Shown piece after piece: positions 33,025-42,844 of a stretch of 64,000 bases of DNA. Below the pieces are notes generated by a model that saw nothing but the letters and a program-made list of their open reading frames with translations, did not search any database and had not been told where the DNA came from. A program made the position numbers and the translations under genes. Each line of letters starts with the position of its first letter. Within the stretch, counting starts at the first letter, position 1. The stretch comes from Fasciola hepatica (Eukaryota; Platyhelminthes; Trematoda; Plagiorchiida; Fasciolidae): NCBI GenBank assembly GCA_948099385.1, contig CANUEZ040000129.1, positions 8,376,501 through 8,440,500 of the forward strand, written 5' to 3'.

Positions 33025-33029
33025 GTAGT
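33025..33029 (+). repeat. Target-site duplication of BEL element (right)
   Basis: GTAGT, identical to 26558-26562 on the far side of the element. Confidence 0.7.
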
Positions 33030-34494
33030 GTTTGAGTGAACTTAGGTGGAGATGGTTACCGAGGGAATTACAAGACGGCTCCGAATTGTAATGCGCTCAG
33101 ACAGATCGCCACCCCCATCGTTGTCGGTGTAAGCGTTGATGCTTGCTGATGCTCTTGGTGAGCCCCGGCTCACCGAGTTTACTTTCTGTCATTGCAGATC
33201 AACAACGTGCAACCACCACGGAAGAAACCGCACCTCGCATACTGCAAAATTTCGGGGAGGGCGGTGTGGTTAGGACCGACGAAACTACCACTTTCACGTT
33301 TGAACTGTTTTTGCTAGACAAAAGCTTGACCTTGATATTGTGGATGGTGGTTCAATCCTAGACTTTCTGATAGAATCGAAACCAACATGTTGTGTTTGAA
33401 TTAACGCCTAATAATGTGCACCCTTTTCTATCATCTTCCGGGTCCCACACATAACCTTTGGACTGGACCAGCCAAATCGTCACCAGAACCCTTTTGAAGT
33501 GTGGAACTCTTTTTCTTGACGTATGTATGTTTTATCGAACTGGACCGAAGAGACGTTTCGCATAAACGTGCGCACATGTGTTCATCAGCGCGACTTTTAT
33601 TCGTCCCGCTCGGTTCGAAGGCGGCCCTCTGAAAATACAAAATAAACATTCATTTGATTTGGTGCTTTCTTGTTACTTAAGCTGGCGACCTGGCCGTCAT
33701 TGTGTGCTGAATCCTCAACGCTGCTCATGTGCATCTAATTTCAGCTTGCTTGAGTCGACTTGCTGTTGTGAACCGGACCGTAAACCAATAGACTAGCCCG
33801 CTCTGAATCGAATGTTTCAAATTCCGGGCGCTGTGGCTAGCTGGGCAAATGTGGGAAGGCTCTTATTAGCGATACTGGAGAACATCAGAAAATGCGGAGA
33901 TTGTAAGTACCAGTAAAGTCATAGGCTTCGGACATCACAACGTGGACAGCGAGTTGAGGCAGGAGTAATACACGGTATTCTTTATGTGTGCGGAAAACTG
34001 GCTGCGACATGTCATGGCGTCCAAAAAAGAATGCGAGAGTGTTCTAACCGGACACTTGGGCGATCGCTAACGAGTAACCGGATGGGAGAGTTACCAGAAG
34101 ACACGGTTAAAAAGGAAATCCGCATGGAGCCATTGAAGTGCAGTCAGAGATGCCAGCGAAATACAGAAGATTGATCCAGCACAGGGTGAGCAATCGTGGG
34201 GAGGAGCCTGTGAAATAAATTTAAGCGAATCAGATGTGATAATATTGCAGACCTTTTTGTGTAGATGATTTCAGTGTCATATAGAAATTCACATGAAGGC
34301 AAAAGGCTCCACGAGGAGTGCAGCGAAATTTTACTGAACATAAATGGTGTATCGACGCAGAACGGACTTTTAAGGAGGAACCGTCGGAGGAACAGACTAA
34401 TGGAGACCAATGCCAGTGATGTGGCTCGGTTCAGACGCTGTCGTGAACTGGGCTGCAAACCAAGAAGCTTGCTCCCTTAGAATAGAATATTTCA
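33030..34494. other. No recognised gene; may contain 5' LTR of Gypsy element 3
   Basis: No domain was recognised. Because a primer-site-like TGGTGGCAGCGG begins at 34497, a 5' LTR of the following Gypsy would be expected to end near TTTCA at 34494, but with no partner LTR its start cannot be placed. Confidence 0.35.
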
Positions 34495-34496
34495 AC

Positions 34497-34508
34497 TGGT
34501 GGCAGCGG
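34497..34508 (+). promoter_or_regulatory. Candidate primer-binding site of Gypsy element 3
   Basis: TGGTGGCAGCGG follows a CA-ending sequence (TTTCA-AC). Gypsy elements commonly have a TGG-starting tRNA-complementary site just inside the 5' LTR, and gag-like sequence begins within about 100 bp. Short and unpaired, so tentative. Confidence 0.4.
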
Positions 34509-34574
34509 TAGAATGAATAAAAGCGACGTTTCCGACCCACGCACTATATTTTAAAAGATGGATTGTAATGCAAA

Positions 34575-35889
34575 CTAAACCAACTCGAAAGCTGCTTTGT
34601 TCCGCCAAGCAGTCCCTAAACTGAAGGCCTTTTTCCCGGAGATGAGTTTGTCTTCTGGGCAATCCGAGCCAAAAAGCAGCTCCAGGACACTCCCCAGAAC
34701 ACTTTGGGCAGTATTTGTTACCGCTGCTGGGCGATGATGCTGCCCGGCAGTTTTAGCCACAGGAGTCCCTATCCTTTCGCGCCCTGGTGTAATTTGGTCA
34801 GCGCTGGAAGAATCGTTCGCGCGATATGAACTGGCTCCGGCTTTTCTGGAAAAGTTCTTGGAGCTCAGAAAACATCTTGCGGAGTCAGTGGACAAATACA
34901 CGGCTTGCCTGAGAGTTCTCGCTACGAAGGTATACCCCCAGACATCAAAAGAAGTTCGTGACGTGCACATCTTGAGGCCTTTTACGATGGGGATCTCTGA
35001 TCCGAAAACAAGGGAGGATTTCTTCCTCAACATGCCGACATCCCTACAGTCGGCACTACTCCGGACTCGCAAACTCGAGGCCTGCATAAAAGCCCTGAGA
35101 TGGCTACCAAACGAAGCAATTGCAGCCATACAACCCGCTGTTTTCAAGCCGAAACCAAGCCGCAAGCCGTCAGTCTCATACACTGGGGCCGCAGCCTTAC
35201 TGGCTTTACTGCACTGTGGACAGAACCCAGCTATGCAGTACACCGGTGAGTCCCGGTCTCGTGTTATTTCCTTACCTTTTGTTTCGTTGAACAATAATGA
35301 CTGGCAGTCACCACTAGCTTTCGAGGGTTTGTTGAACGGTAAAGGGGCAAGGCTGCTGATCGACACGGAAGCGTCGTGCTCCGTTATCAACCAGTCGCCA
35401 ACCAGAATATCTGATTCGGAGCCTCTGAACGGTAGGCTTATAGTGACAAACGGTACCGTGAAGCCAATTCTGGGTTAGGTGGGAGGCAGTGTGAGTATAG
35501 GACGCTGCACCGTTCAGCACCGATACCTCTGTGCCAACGTGGCTTGGAACGCAATTCTAGGGATGGACTTTCTACGAGCCCACCGAATAGTTATTTATTT
35601 TGACAAGCAACGGTTAGTGGATAACAAACTGCTGGAGCCCATAGGCCAGCCTATCACAGCACTAAAGGTGGATAACTCCTGGATCAATGAGATGCTATTG
35701 GGAGTTTGTGTTGATCTAGGAAAGGATAGCGAGGATGCGAAGATTCTCAACGAGACAGTAGATATTTTTGACGGCAACTGCAATTTTTTGGGCCGGACGA
35801 GTATCCTACAACATCAAATCGATCCCGGGCAACAACACCCGATCTACAAACACCCAGACTTGTCCAGCTACATTACCAAGCAGAACTAG
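34575..35889 (+). pseudogene. Gypsy element 3: gag and protease
   Basis: Gag-like frames begin upstream of 34858 (FARYELAPAFLEKFLELR) and continue in the open stretch 34858-35478, with SKEVRDVHILRPFTMGISDP and LPNEAIAAIQPAV. The protease active site reads GARLLIDTEASCSVINQSP: the family has D-T-G-A, here DTE-A. A stop at 35476-35478 interrupts; the next frame gives WNAILGMDFLRAHRIVIYF, the conserved I-LG-DFL block that ends Gypsy protease. No zinc knuckle is intact. Confidence 0.75.
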
Positions 35890-36680
35890 ATAGGATGGTA
35901 CAGGAAATGTTGGAATCGAAAGTCACCCGACCTTCACTGTCCCAGTGGGCATCATCAATCTTCCTGGTAAAGAAGAAGGACGGCAGCCTTCGAATCTGCG
36001 TTGACTACCGCCGCCTCAGCGCTATAACCAAGATAGATTCGTTTTCACTGCCCAGGACAGACAGTGCTTTAGATGCTGTTTCTGGCGCTAAGTGGTTTTC
36101 TACATTAGACCTCGCTTTGGGCTACTGGAAGGTGGAGGTCCATCCGGATGACTGCGAGAAAACGGCGTACGCCGTACCCTTAGGTCTCTACGAACTTGAA
36201 GTGATGCCGTTTGGGCTAGCAAATGCCCCGGCCACATTCTGACTGTTAATGCACTCAATACTGCAGAACGTAGCACCGAATAGCTGTCCCATACACTTGT
36301 ATGATGTAATCGTTTACTGCCGCACAATCGAGGAGCACAATCGTTGATTGAAGGAAGTACTGATGCGGTGGAAGGAAGCTGGGCTAACCTTCCGGGCAAA
36401 GAAATGCTAGCTGTTACAGAGGGGAGTTAAATTTCTGGGACACTTGCTGTCACACGCGGGTTTGCACACAGACCCTGAGAAAGTCGATAAAATACCCACC
36501 TGGCCAACACCAGCATAGGCCAAGGAAGTTCAGAGTTTCATTGTGCTCGAGTCTTGCTATAGGCTTTTTGTCAAGGGGCTTGCCAAGCTGGCAAATACAC
36601 TGCATAGGTTTGGGGTGAGGATTGGTGTCAGGAATCATCTCTGCGATCCGGTGAGACTTTCATGAGGGATTTTTACTCCG
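35890..36680 (+). pseudogene. Gypsy element 3: reverse transcriptase
   Basis: Open at 35895-36242: MLESKVTRPSLSQWASSIFL, VKKKDGSLRICVDYRRLSAI, motif A WFSTLDLALGYWKVEV (Asp kept) and motif B MPFGLANAPATF. After an in-frame TGA the sequence continues CPIHLYDVIVYCRT, where the family has YLDDVIVYS, so the first YxDD aspartate is Tyr. FRAKKC, VKFLGHLLSHAGLHTDPEKV and SFIVLESCYRLFVKG (the thumb) follow with two further stops. No RNase H or integrase was found downstream, so the element is 3' truncated or decayed. Confidence 0.8.
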
Positions 36681-37880
36681 GGTATAGGTTTATAATCACT
36701 GGTCAGCCATGTACGGTGCCCCATATAAGGCAGGCAGGCGTGAGTATAGGTTTGAACTATAGTCAATCCGATTGATCAGATCGTTTAGTCCGTACGGTAA
36801 TCCGGGAGTAACATCGAGTTGGCCGATGAATACCCAAGTAACCAGTGTGATCTAAAAGAGATCAGGAGCGGGGCAGTCTGAAGAGTGTTCTACATGTGGG
36901 TTTTGGTTATCGTTTACATAGAAACCAGACAATGAACATTTTGTTATCTGACAGCTAGTGTGCGGATCCATAGGGGATCAGCGGACAGAGACTGGTAGTT
37001 TTCAGGGTAGTTGGGTGATATCTGAGATTTAGGGAGATATCGAGCAAAGGCTTTGCTGGGTGCAAAATAATTTAGCTGGTAAGTGGTGGATGAGGAGGGG
37101 GGCCCATTTGAGAACCAGGAATAGAACTATAGATGAGGCTGGGATCAGGAAGGGGAATGAGAAATAGGAAGACAGAAGTCTGGTCGGTGCATCAGCTGTG
37201 GTAGAGGACAACAAACAGTGAAAAGGAAGAAAAAAACCGGTGTTAAGGTGAGGCGTTTTCTTGTAAACGCAAACGTGCTGGTATACCGTGGGGTCTTGAG
37301 TAACCAGAAGTATACTGGTGCTGGTTAGAATTGGGTCCTAACGTACCATGAGCATATGCGCACGTCAGCGAGCCTTGGCTACTGAATAATAGTAATCTGC
37401 GTGGTAAGACTGGAGTATACGAGAAAAGTGAAAGAGAAGCAAGATGAGGCAGCTAAGTTCTAGCCTGAGGCAATAGAATTAAGTGAAGGTGAGCTCATAT
37501 CACTAAAGAACAACGGTTTTTTTAAGGTAGCTGGTGTCAGTGGAAGTTTTGGTTGAGTGATTGAGTCCACAACGTATCAGAAAAGTTGTCTCTGGCTTTT
37601 GTCATCACTATTAGTGCGTGGGCTCGAGGAGAACATAGAAAAGGTGAAGTTGTGAATGGTAAGCTAAAGGGGTGCGATGATTACCTTTCCCACTCAGTCA
37701 AACAATACAGGTGAGGTTAAGCCGATAGCTGTGAACCGTAGGCATACCATCACGACGAGACTGCTCCTTGACGTCGTGTTGAGGCTTGCGCGCCTCTATG
37801 ACCCAAAGAGCTACACAGGATGTCTTCTCTAAGTCGGAGATGCATTCATATTTGACAGGTCAATAAATAGAGGACAGACA
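36681..37880. other. No recognised gene
   Basis: Purine-rich plus strand (many GGAGG/GAAAG words at 37060-37470). No domain found. The end of Gypsy element 3 and the start of the RTE-like element presumably lie here. Confidence 0.3.
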
Positions 37881-38244
37881 AAGTTCAATATCCTGGTCCT
37901 CTTGGTTGGAGGTCGACTTGAGCCGGCAACTCAATCGGCAAAATTAGCAGAAGAATGATTGGTCTAAGCAAATGGACCTCCACTGAGCCATTCCGCTGCC
38001 CTGCGGATAGGTTCTTGTTAGAACTAGAGGCTTTGAGTGAGAACCATAATCGTTCTTCTGCTTTGTGGCTGGACACCCTAGCAGTACCCGTCGAACATCT
38101 CCTATGAACTGCACGAATACAAAGAATTCCATACTGCATCGGTCGTCTTGCAGGATAATGAGGACCGCGCTGCCCATTGCACCGAGCGGGGTGGTTAGTA
38201 ATAAGTCGGCTACCGCTTAGAGTTCTCTCTCTTTTATCCAACCC
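37881..38244 (+). other. Possible 5' region of RTE-like element 2
   Basis: Immediately upstream of the endonuclease frame. The plus strand ends in a pyrimidine-rich run (38220-38290: TCTCTCTCTTTTATCC, CCACCACCTCTCTTTGCCCC). The minus-strand open stretch 37885-38280 overlaps it and looks like a shadow. The element's true 5' end cannot be fixed without a second full copy. Confidence 0.35.
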
Positions 38245-39069
38245 TTGTCTTCTATCCCCCACCACCTCTCTTTGCCCCATCTATCCACCCGTATTGCCTC
38301 CGTTGATAACACGGTCGATGCTCGCAACGATTCACTGTCAAATGCGGTCCGGAATAATCCTCTGTCTTGTAACTCACATTTTCTCAAGCCTTGTCAGCCT
38401 CTAAATCTCGGCTCCTTCAACGTGCGCACACTCATGCAGGCCGATCAGCAGGCGCGCCTAGCGCTCACAATAGATTCTCTGAAGATTATTGTTTGCTGCT
38501 TAAGTGAAACGCGTATACAGGATTCGAGCAGTGTAATTAAACTAACTGCTCCTGGTATCTCATCGAGGTGTTTTCTGCGCACCTCAGGAAACGGAGCAGC
38601 TAGAGCTGCTGGCCAACATGGTGTGGGAACAGTCTTGCTGGAGAAGGCTGAAGCTGCCCTTTTGGATTTAAGCCCGATTAACGAAATTTTATGTGCTGTG
38701 AGACTCCAGGGGTCAGTTGGCATTCGAAAGGATAGTTGTGATAAGCGAAATTTGTTTGTGATCTCAGCGTACGCCCCAACGGACTGCAGCTCAGACTTGC
38801 AGAAAGATGAGTTCTATGATGGACTCACCACCCTCGTTCGCAGCAGCAAAGGTTCTGACGTTGTTGTGCTAGCGGATAATTTTAATGTACAAGTTGGCAA
38901 ACTCAGTGTGTCAGAAACCTGTTTAGGTGGGCGTTGTGCTTTACCCGCTGAGCGTACAGATAACGGGGATAGACATCTCCAGTTTTGTGCTGACGATCGT
39001 TGTTCTTGTCTAGTACCAATTCCCGACACGGCTGTCGTCACACGGCGACATGGAGCTCTAACTCTCTAG
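38245..39069 (+). pseudogene. RTE-like retrotransposon 2: endonuclease
   Basis: 274 codons. From about residue 50: LNLGSFNVRTLMQADQQA, then ICCLSETRIQD-type (VCCLSETRIQDSSSV, carrying the catalytic E), GQHGVGTVLLEKAEAALLD, CAVRLQGSVG, NLFVISAYAPTD, and VVVLADNFNVQVG, where intact endonucleases have GDFNAQ-type residues. The frame ends at TAG 39067-39069. The last block (the VSYRWRSPVQNC-like and ESDHALV region) is seen in another frame at 39080-39185. Only the C-terminal break and the ADNFN change look disabling. Confidence 0.82.
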
Positions 39070-39182
39070 GTACTTTGAGTAAAATTCATCATATCACCGT
39101 AAGCTACCGGTGGCGCAGTCCTGTTCAGAACTGTAGGTCTTCCTGATCCACGTAGGTAGAGTCAGACCATGCGTTAGTTTTA

Positions 39183-40250
39183 ATGGGATTATCGCTCCAG
39201 CTCCATGTTCATAGTCGCAAACCGCAAACCCGATTAGCCGTGCAACGTATGTGTGATCCAGAAGTACGCACCCGGTATGAGCAGAAGTTAGAACATGAGC
39301 TAGGATCTACGAAGAACAGTGATTTAGATGAGCATTGGGCTCATATCAAACAGGCAATGCACGTTGCAGCAAGTTTTGCTTGTATTCCTAGGTCCGATGT
39401 CCATCAAAGGAACTGGATCTCGCAAGAGTCGTTGAGTATAATGGAGCAAAATCGTCATTTCTTGAACCGTAAGGAGATGAATAGGATGCAAAGAAAGCTA
39501 CAGAAGCAAGTTGAGCAAAGCCTTATGAATGATCGCGAAAATTGGTGGGTCAAAGTAGCCGAAGAAATGGAAATAGCGGCTGCTATAGGTAACAGTCAAA
39601 GACTGTTCAAACTTATTCGTGACACCGGTGAACGGCGCATCCAAGTCCGTGAAACGATTTGCGATAAAAATGGAGAACCCATCCATAGCAAACAGCAAAG
39701 GCTTGACCGTTGGGCCGAATAATTCAACGAACAGTTTAGCTGGCCGCACGCTAGTGTAGTTACTACCGCATTACCAGCTGTGACTTCTTGGATGATATCA
39801 CTTGAGCCCTCATCGGAAGTAGAAATAGAGTCATGTATTCGATTACTAAAGCTTGGGAAGGCGGCAGGTCCCGACGGACCTCCCCCAGTTCTTTTCAAAA
39901 TGGGCGGTGGTGCGTTGACAAAATCACTTACCACCTCGCTCCGTGAGATTTGGAACAAGGAGTGTATTCCATCAATACGGAGCAAGTCATTGACTGTTCT
40001 TATCTTCAAGAAGGGAATATGCAACGATTGTGGTAATCATCGTAGGGTTAGCTTAATTCCGATTGTCACCAAACCGTTAGCCTCGATTCTGCTCCACCGG
40101 CTTACGTCCACGCACGAGAGGAATGCCCGCGAACAGCAGGCTGGATTCCGCCCAGGTCAAGGATGCATCGACCAGATTTTTACTCTCCGCCGACTACTTG
40201 AAACGCGTCACACGCACCTTCGACCGACTACAATGGTTTTCCTCGACTAG
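39183..40250 (+). pseudogene. RTE-like retrotransposon 2: linker and RT fingers
   Basis: One frame (interrupted by TAA at 39720 within RWAE-FNEQFSWP) covers the linker and the start of RT. Landmarks: HVAASFACIPRSDVHQRNW, LNRKEMNRMQRKLQKQVEQS (predicted helical), KLGKAAGPDGPPPVLFKMGG (the conserved GK-PG-DG-P block), LTVLIFKKG, and EQQAGFRPGQGCIDQIFTLR before motif A at MVFLD, followed by TAG at 40248. The first catalytic Asp is retained. Compared with element 1 this copy is far better preserved. Confidence 0.85.
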
Positions 40251-40949
40251 AGAGGTGCCATCTTTTCAGTTGATCGAACAGCGCTTTTCAGTGCTCTTCA
40301 TCGAAAAGGTATGCCCCAGAAGTTCGTGAACCTACTGAGATCATTGTATCCTCATACTTCTGGCCGTGTTATAGTTTACGGTGAACTATCCGGTCGGTTC
40401 GAAACGACTAGTGGTAGTCTACAGGGATGTCCTTTGTCTCCACTCCTGTTCAACTTCGTCATGGACGAGATAATGGATAGTGTGCTGCAAAATCTTCAGG
40501 ACGTAGACGTCAAACTAGGAAATAGTGGAAATTTATGTGACCGAAATTACGCGGACGACGTTGTCCGCTTGTTCGCATTCACAGAACATGCTCAACGTGC
40601 ACTGGATAGACTTGGGGGAGCTGTAGCTCCTTTCAGAATGTGCTCTGCACCCTCAAAGTGTAAAGTGATGGTACAAGACTGGAGGTCAACAATTCCGAGC
40701 TTGATGCTCGATGGGGAGGTGCTGTCAGTTGTCGACCACTTCACCTACCTCGGCAGCAGCTTGACGACGGATCTGTGCACTGTAGTAGAGGTGAGCACGC
40801 GTATATCCAAGGCTCGAGCGACGTACGCTGGACTGAAGCACTTGCGGTGCCGAGCTGATATTTCATTGAAGTTGAAAGGTCGTGTTTTGCTGTGCTGCAG
40901 TGCGTTCATTTTTGTTCTATGGTTGCGAAACTTGGAGTCTGCGTGCTGA
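40251..40949 (+). pseudogene. RTE-like retrotransposon 2: RT palm, intact YADD
   Basis: Continues in the same frame after the TAG. FSVDRTALFSALHRKGMPQK, ELSGRFETTSGSLQGCPLSP (motif B, QGCPLSPLLF), then CDRNYADDVVRLFAF with the catalytic YADD box intact. Further: CSAPSKCKVMVQDW and VDHFTYLGSSLTTD. The frame runs off at about 40900, where a frameshift transfers coding to the next block. Confidence 0.87.
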
Positions 40950-41313
40950 ACATATTCATCGTCTTGAGGTTTTCGACCACCGATGTTTACGTATTATCGC
41001 TAAGATCGGGTGGAATAGCCGAATAAGTAATGATGAGGTCAAAAAGCGAATATTGGGTACTAATTCGGAGAACGTTTTGTCCCAGCGTATTCAACTTAGT
41101 AGACTTCGTTGGTTGGGAGACGTGTTACGTATGGCAAACACACGTCTACCGTACCGTGTCCTGTTCTCCGTTCCTCCTAGGGAGTGGAAGAGACCACGTG
41201 GAGGTCAGCAGAATACGCGGCAGCGAGGAATGAGAAAATGTACAGCAGACTTAGGAAGAATAGGTGCTTCACCTCTTCGTGGTTGGGTTCCAAACGATTC
41301 GTCTGCCAGTTAG
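40882..41313 (+). pseudogene. RTE-like retrotransposon 2: C-terminal domain
   Basis: Frameshifted continuation of RT: FLFYGCETWSLRAEHIHRLE, VFDHRCLRIIAKIGWNSRIS and RLRWLGDVLRMANTRLPYRV. These correspond block by block to 3839-4309 in element 1. The stop at 41313 is a plausible true end because the conserved blocks are complete. The 3' untranslated tail probably runs to about 41.45 kb. Confidence 0.83.
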
Positions 41314-41504
41314 CTGGAGACACTGAGGGATACGACTGCAAACCGCAAAAGGTGGCGATCGCGTTGTCCCTTTCTATCGGATTAGGATGACTGATCGATG
41401 TGCTTTTGTTCATAAGCTTGGGGTTTCCCCCGCACGGGGTCGGGTCTAGGCTGTTATTAGAAGGAGGCGGAAGGCATTAGGGCACGACCTTCCCAGCCTG
41501 AAAG
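41314..41504 (+). other. Probable 3' tail of RTE-like element 2
   Basis: Non-coding. Contains a small GC-rich hairpin (GGGTTTCCCCCGCACGGGG region, about 41421-41442). No terminal tandem repeat was recognised. Confidence 0.3.
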
Positions 41505-41640
41505 GTATTCATTTCCAGCGATTCTTTCCAAAGCTGGGATAGCTCAACGCGCTCCCGACTGGGCACAGGTGGCGCCGCTCAAATTTTCTAACGATATAGT
41601 CCAATGTTAGCCCAAAGTAGCCAAAAGCGCGCCCAGCTGA
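41505..41640 (+). repeat. Dispersed repeat R3, copy 1
   Basis: Matches 48158-48300: TTTCCAGCGATT, RCTGGG/GTTGGG, CTCCCGACTGGGCACAGGTG (TCTTAACTGGGCGCAGGTA in the other copy), GCYGCTCAA, and GTAGCCAAAAGCGCGCCCA (GTAGCCAAAAGTTGACCCA in the other). About 135 bp, non-coding, same orientation. Family unknown. Confidence 0.55.
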
Positions 41641-42570
41641 GAGCTCTTCAGGTGTGCTGGTTGGGACACGACCATATTCTTCGGAAGCTCAGATTAATTG
41701 GATTAGCGGCCTCTTTGCCAAGATGGACTGAAGATCCCCTAAGAGGGGGGCCGTTTAATGTTAGTCTCAACAACTATCTTCAGGTGTTACTCAGAGACCA
41801 GTGGGGTTCCCCAGACGCCTGTTCTTGGACCCCTATGGTTTCTCATATGCATGGACGATCTCCTCTCAGTTTTCTCATTTACTGTCTGCGGCATGCAGAT
41901 GACCTGAAACTATGGTATACACTTCTTTGGGAAGCAGATAGCCAAATTCCACAGGAAGATCTAAATGAGCTATCGTGCCGGTCCTCTGAGTGGATGCTGC
42001 CACTAAATCTGCAGAAGAGTGTTCACGTGCGTGATGGTCACCTCTAGCTGATAATGAGTTGCCGTCTGTCAGCTCTTGACAACAGGCAGCGAGCTCTCCC
42101 TTGGGGTCCTGGTGTCTTACTCGCTTCAAACCAAAGGACTGTGTGCTTCCGCTCGGAGTATCCTCGGCCCAATTCGTCGGTCACTGGAAAACCTACGGTG
42201 CAATAATTTTGTACGTCCTACACTTCCCGTGTGATCCATGGACTCAAATATGTTTGTGCAGCTGCTTATCCATGTACAGCTGCAGAACCAGCCAAATTCT
42301 GGGGAGTGCAAAGGTCCGCTACCCATCTTATCTCTGGACAACGTGAGGTCAACTGCAACGGACGTCTTGAAGCAACTGGTTTGTTTCCAGTAGCCTATCG
42401 GCTAATGCTCGGCTATCTCATCTGCGTCTGTCGTATCATTCGAGGTGATCTTGGCCTGGAGTTGCAAGCGGACTTCCCTCTCCGTGGGCCATGTCGTGCG
42501 CGCGGGCACTCAATGACCCTGACGAAGATGCATTCTACAGGTCTACCTTTGGTATTCTTTACCTTCTGAT
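41604..42570 (+). pseudogene. CR1/Jockey-like retrotransposon 2: RT palm to C-terminus
   Basis: 5'-truncated CR1-like element. It starts within RT after motif A (ILRKLRLIGLAASLPRWTED), then RGGPFNVSLNNYLQVLLRDQ. Motif C lies at about 41885-41910 (CLRHADDLKLWYTLL, both aspartates kept; Y of the YADD box is H). Thumb landmarks DLNELSCRSSEWMLPLNLQK follow. The C-terminal block at 42140-42570 shifts frame: SILGPIRRSLENLRCNNFV, a VQRSATHLISGQ stretch and MLGYLICVCRIIRGDLGLEL. Several indels; inactive. Confidence 0.8.
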
Positions 42571-42733
42571 GTGATGGAAGAAGTGAAGGACAAAACAATC
42601 AGGAGGGAACTTGACATCTTGGTTGGGGTTACGGCGTTCTATTCAATCTTCCGCTCATACCAACGACTAGACTGCGAGGGGGCTTATAGGGATGTTTTCT
42701 CTGTCTCTAATATGAATAAGGAATGAATAAATA
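42571..42733 (+). other. 3' UTR and tail of CR1-like element 2
   Basis: Ends ATATGAATAAGGAATGAATA before the BEL LTR remnant begins at AGTACGG. Short A/T-rich tandem 3' tails are typical of CR1-type elements. The tail's abutment on LTR sequence marks the insertion junction. Confidence 0.55.
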
Positions 42734-42819
42734 GTACGGAAGCTGTCCGGAATCCACACTAATTGTATCGGACTAAGTTGCTGTGTGCCGCCCGTAATTT
42801 CAATTGGCTGGACTTTACA
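42734..42819 (+). repeat. BEL LTR remnant (BEL copy 3)
   Basis: The last 85 bp or so align to the LTR end of the full BEL on the minus strand: GTAC-G-AGCT, GGAATC, AATTGT, TCG, GTTGCT, ending TTTACA then GTACT and the internal CCTCGGCAA. This supports TTTACA as the family's LTR terminus. The LTR's 5' part has been displaced by the CR1-like element. Confidence 0.65.
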
Positions 42820-42844
42820 GTACTTAATACCCTCGGCAACGGCT

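Noticed and set aside
33986..34174. Plus-strand GVQKRMRECSN resembling a thrombospondin type 1 repeat
   Set aside because: The tryptophans and the CSxTCGxG start of the domain are absent and the upstream frame does not supply them. A short chance match.
34575..35390. 271-codon minus-strand frame
   Set aside because: The plus strand encodes Gypsy gag-protease here (LIDTEASCSVIN and neighbours), so the long minus frame is antisense.
37885..38280. 131-codon minus-strand frame
   Set aside because: It lies over the likely 5' region of the plus-strand RTE-like element and has no recognised domain; treated as a shadow.
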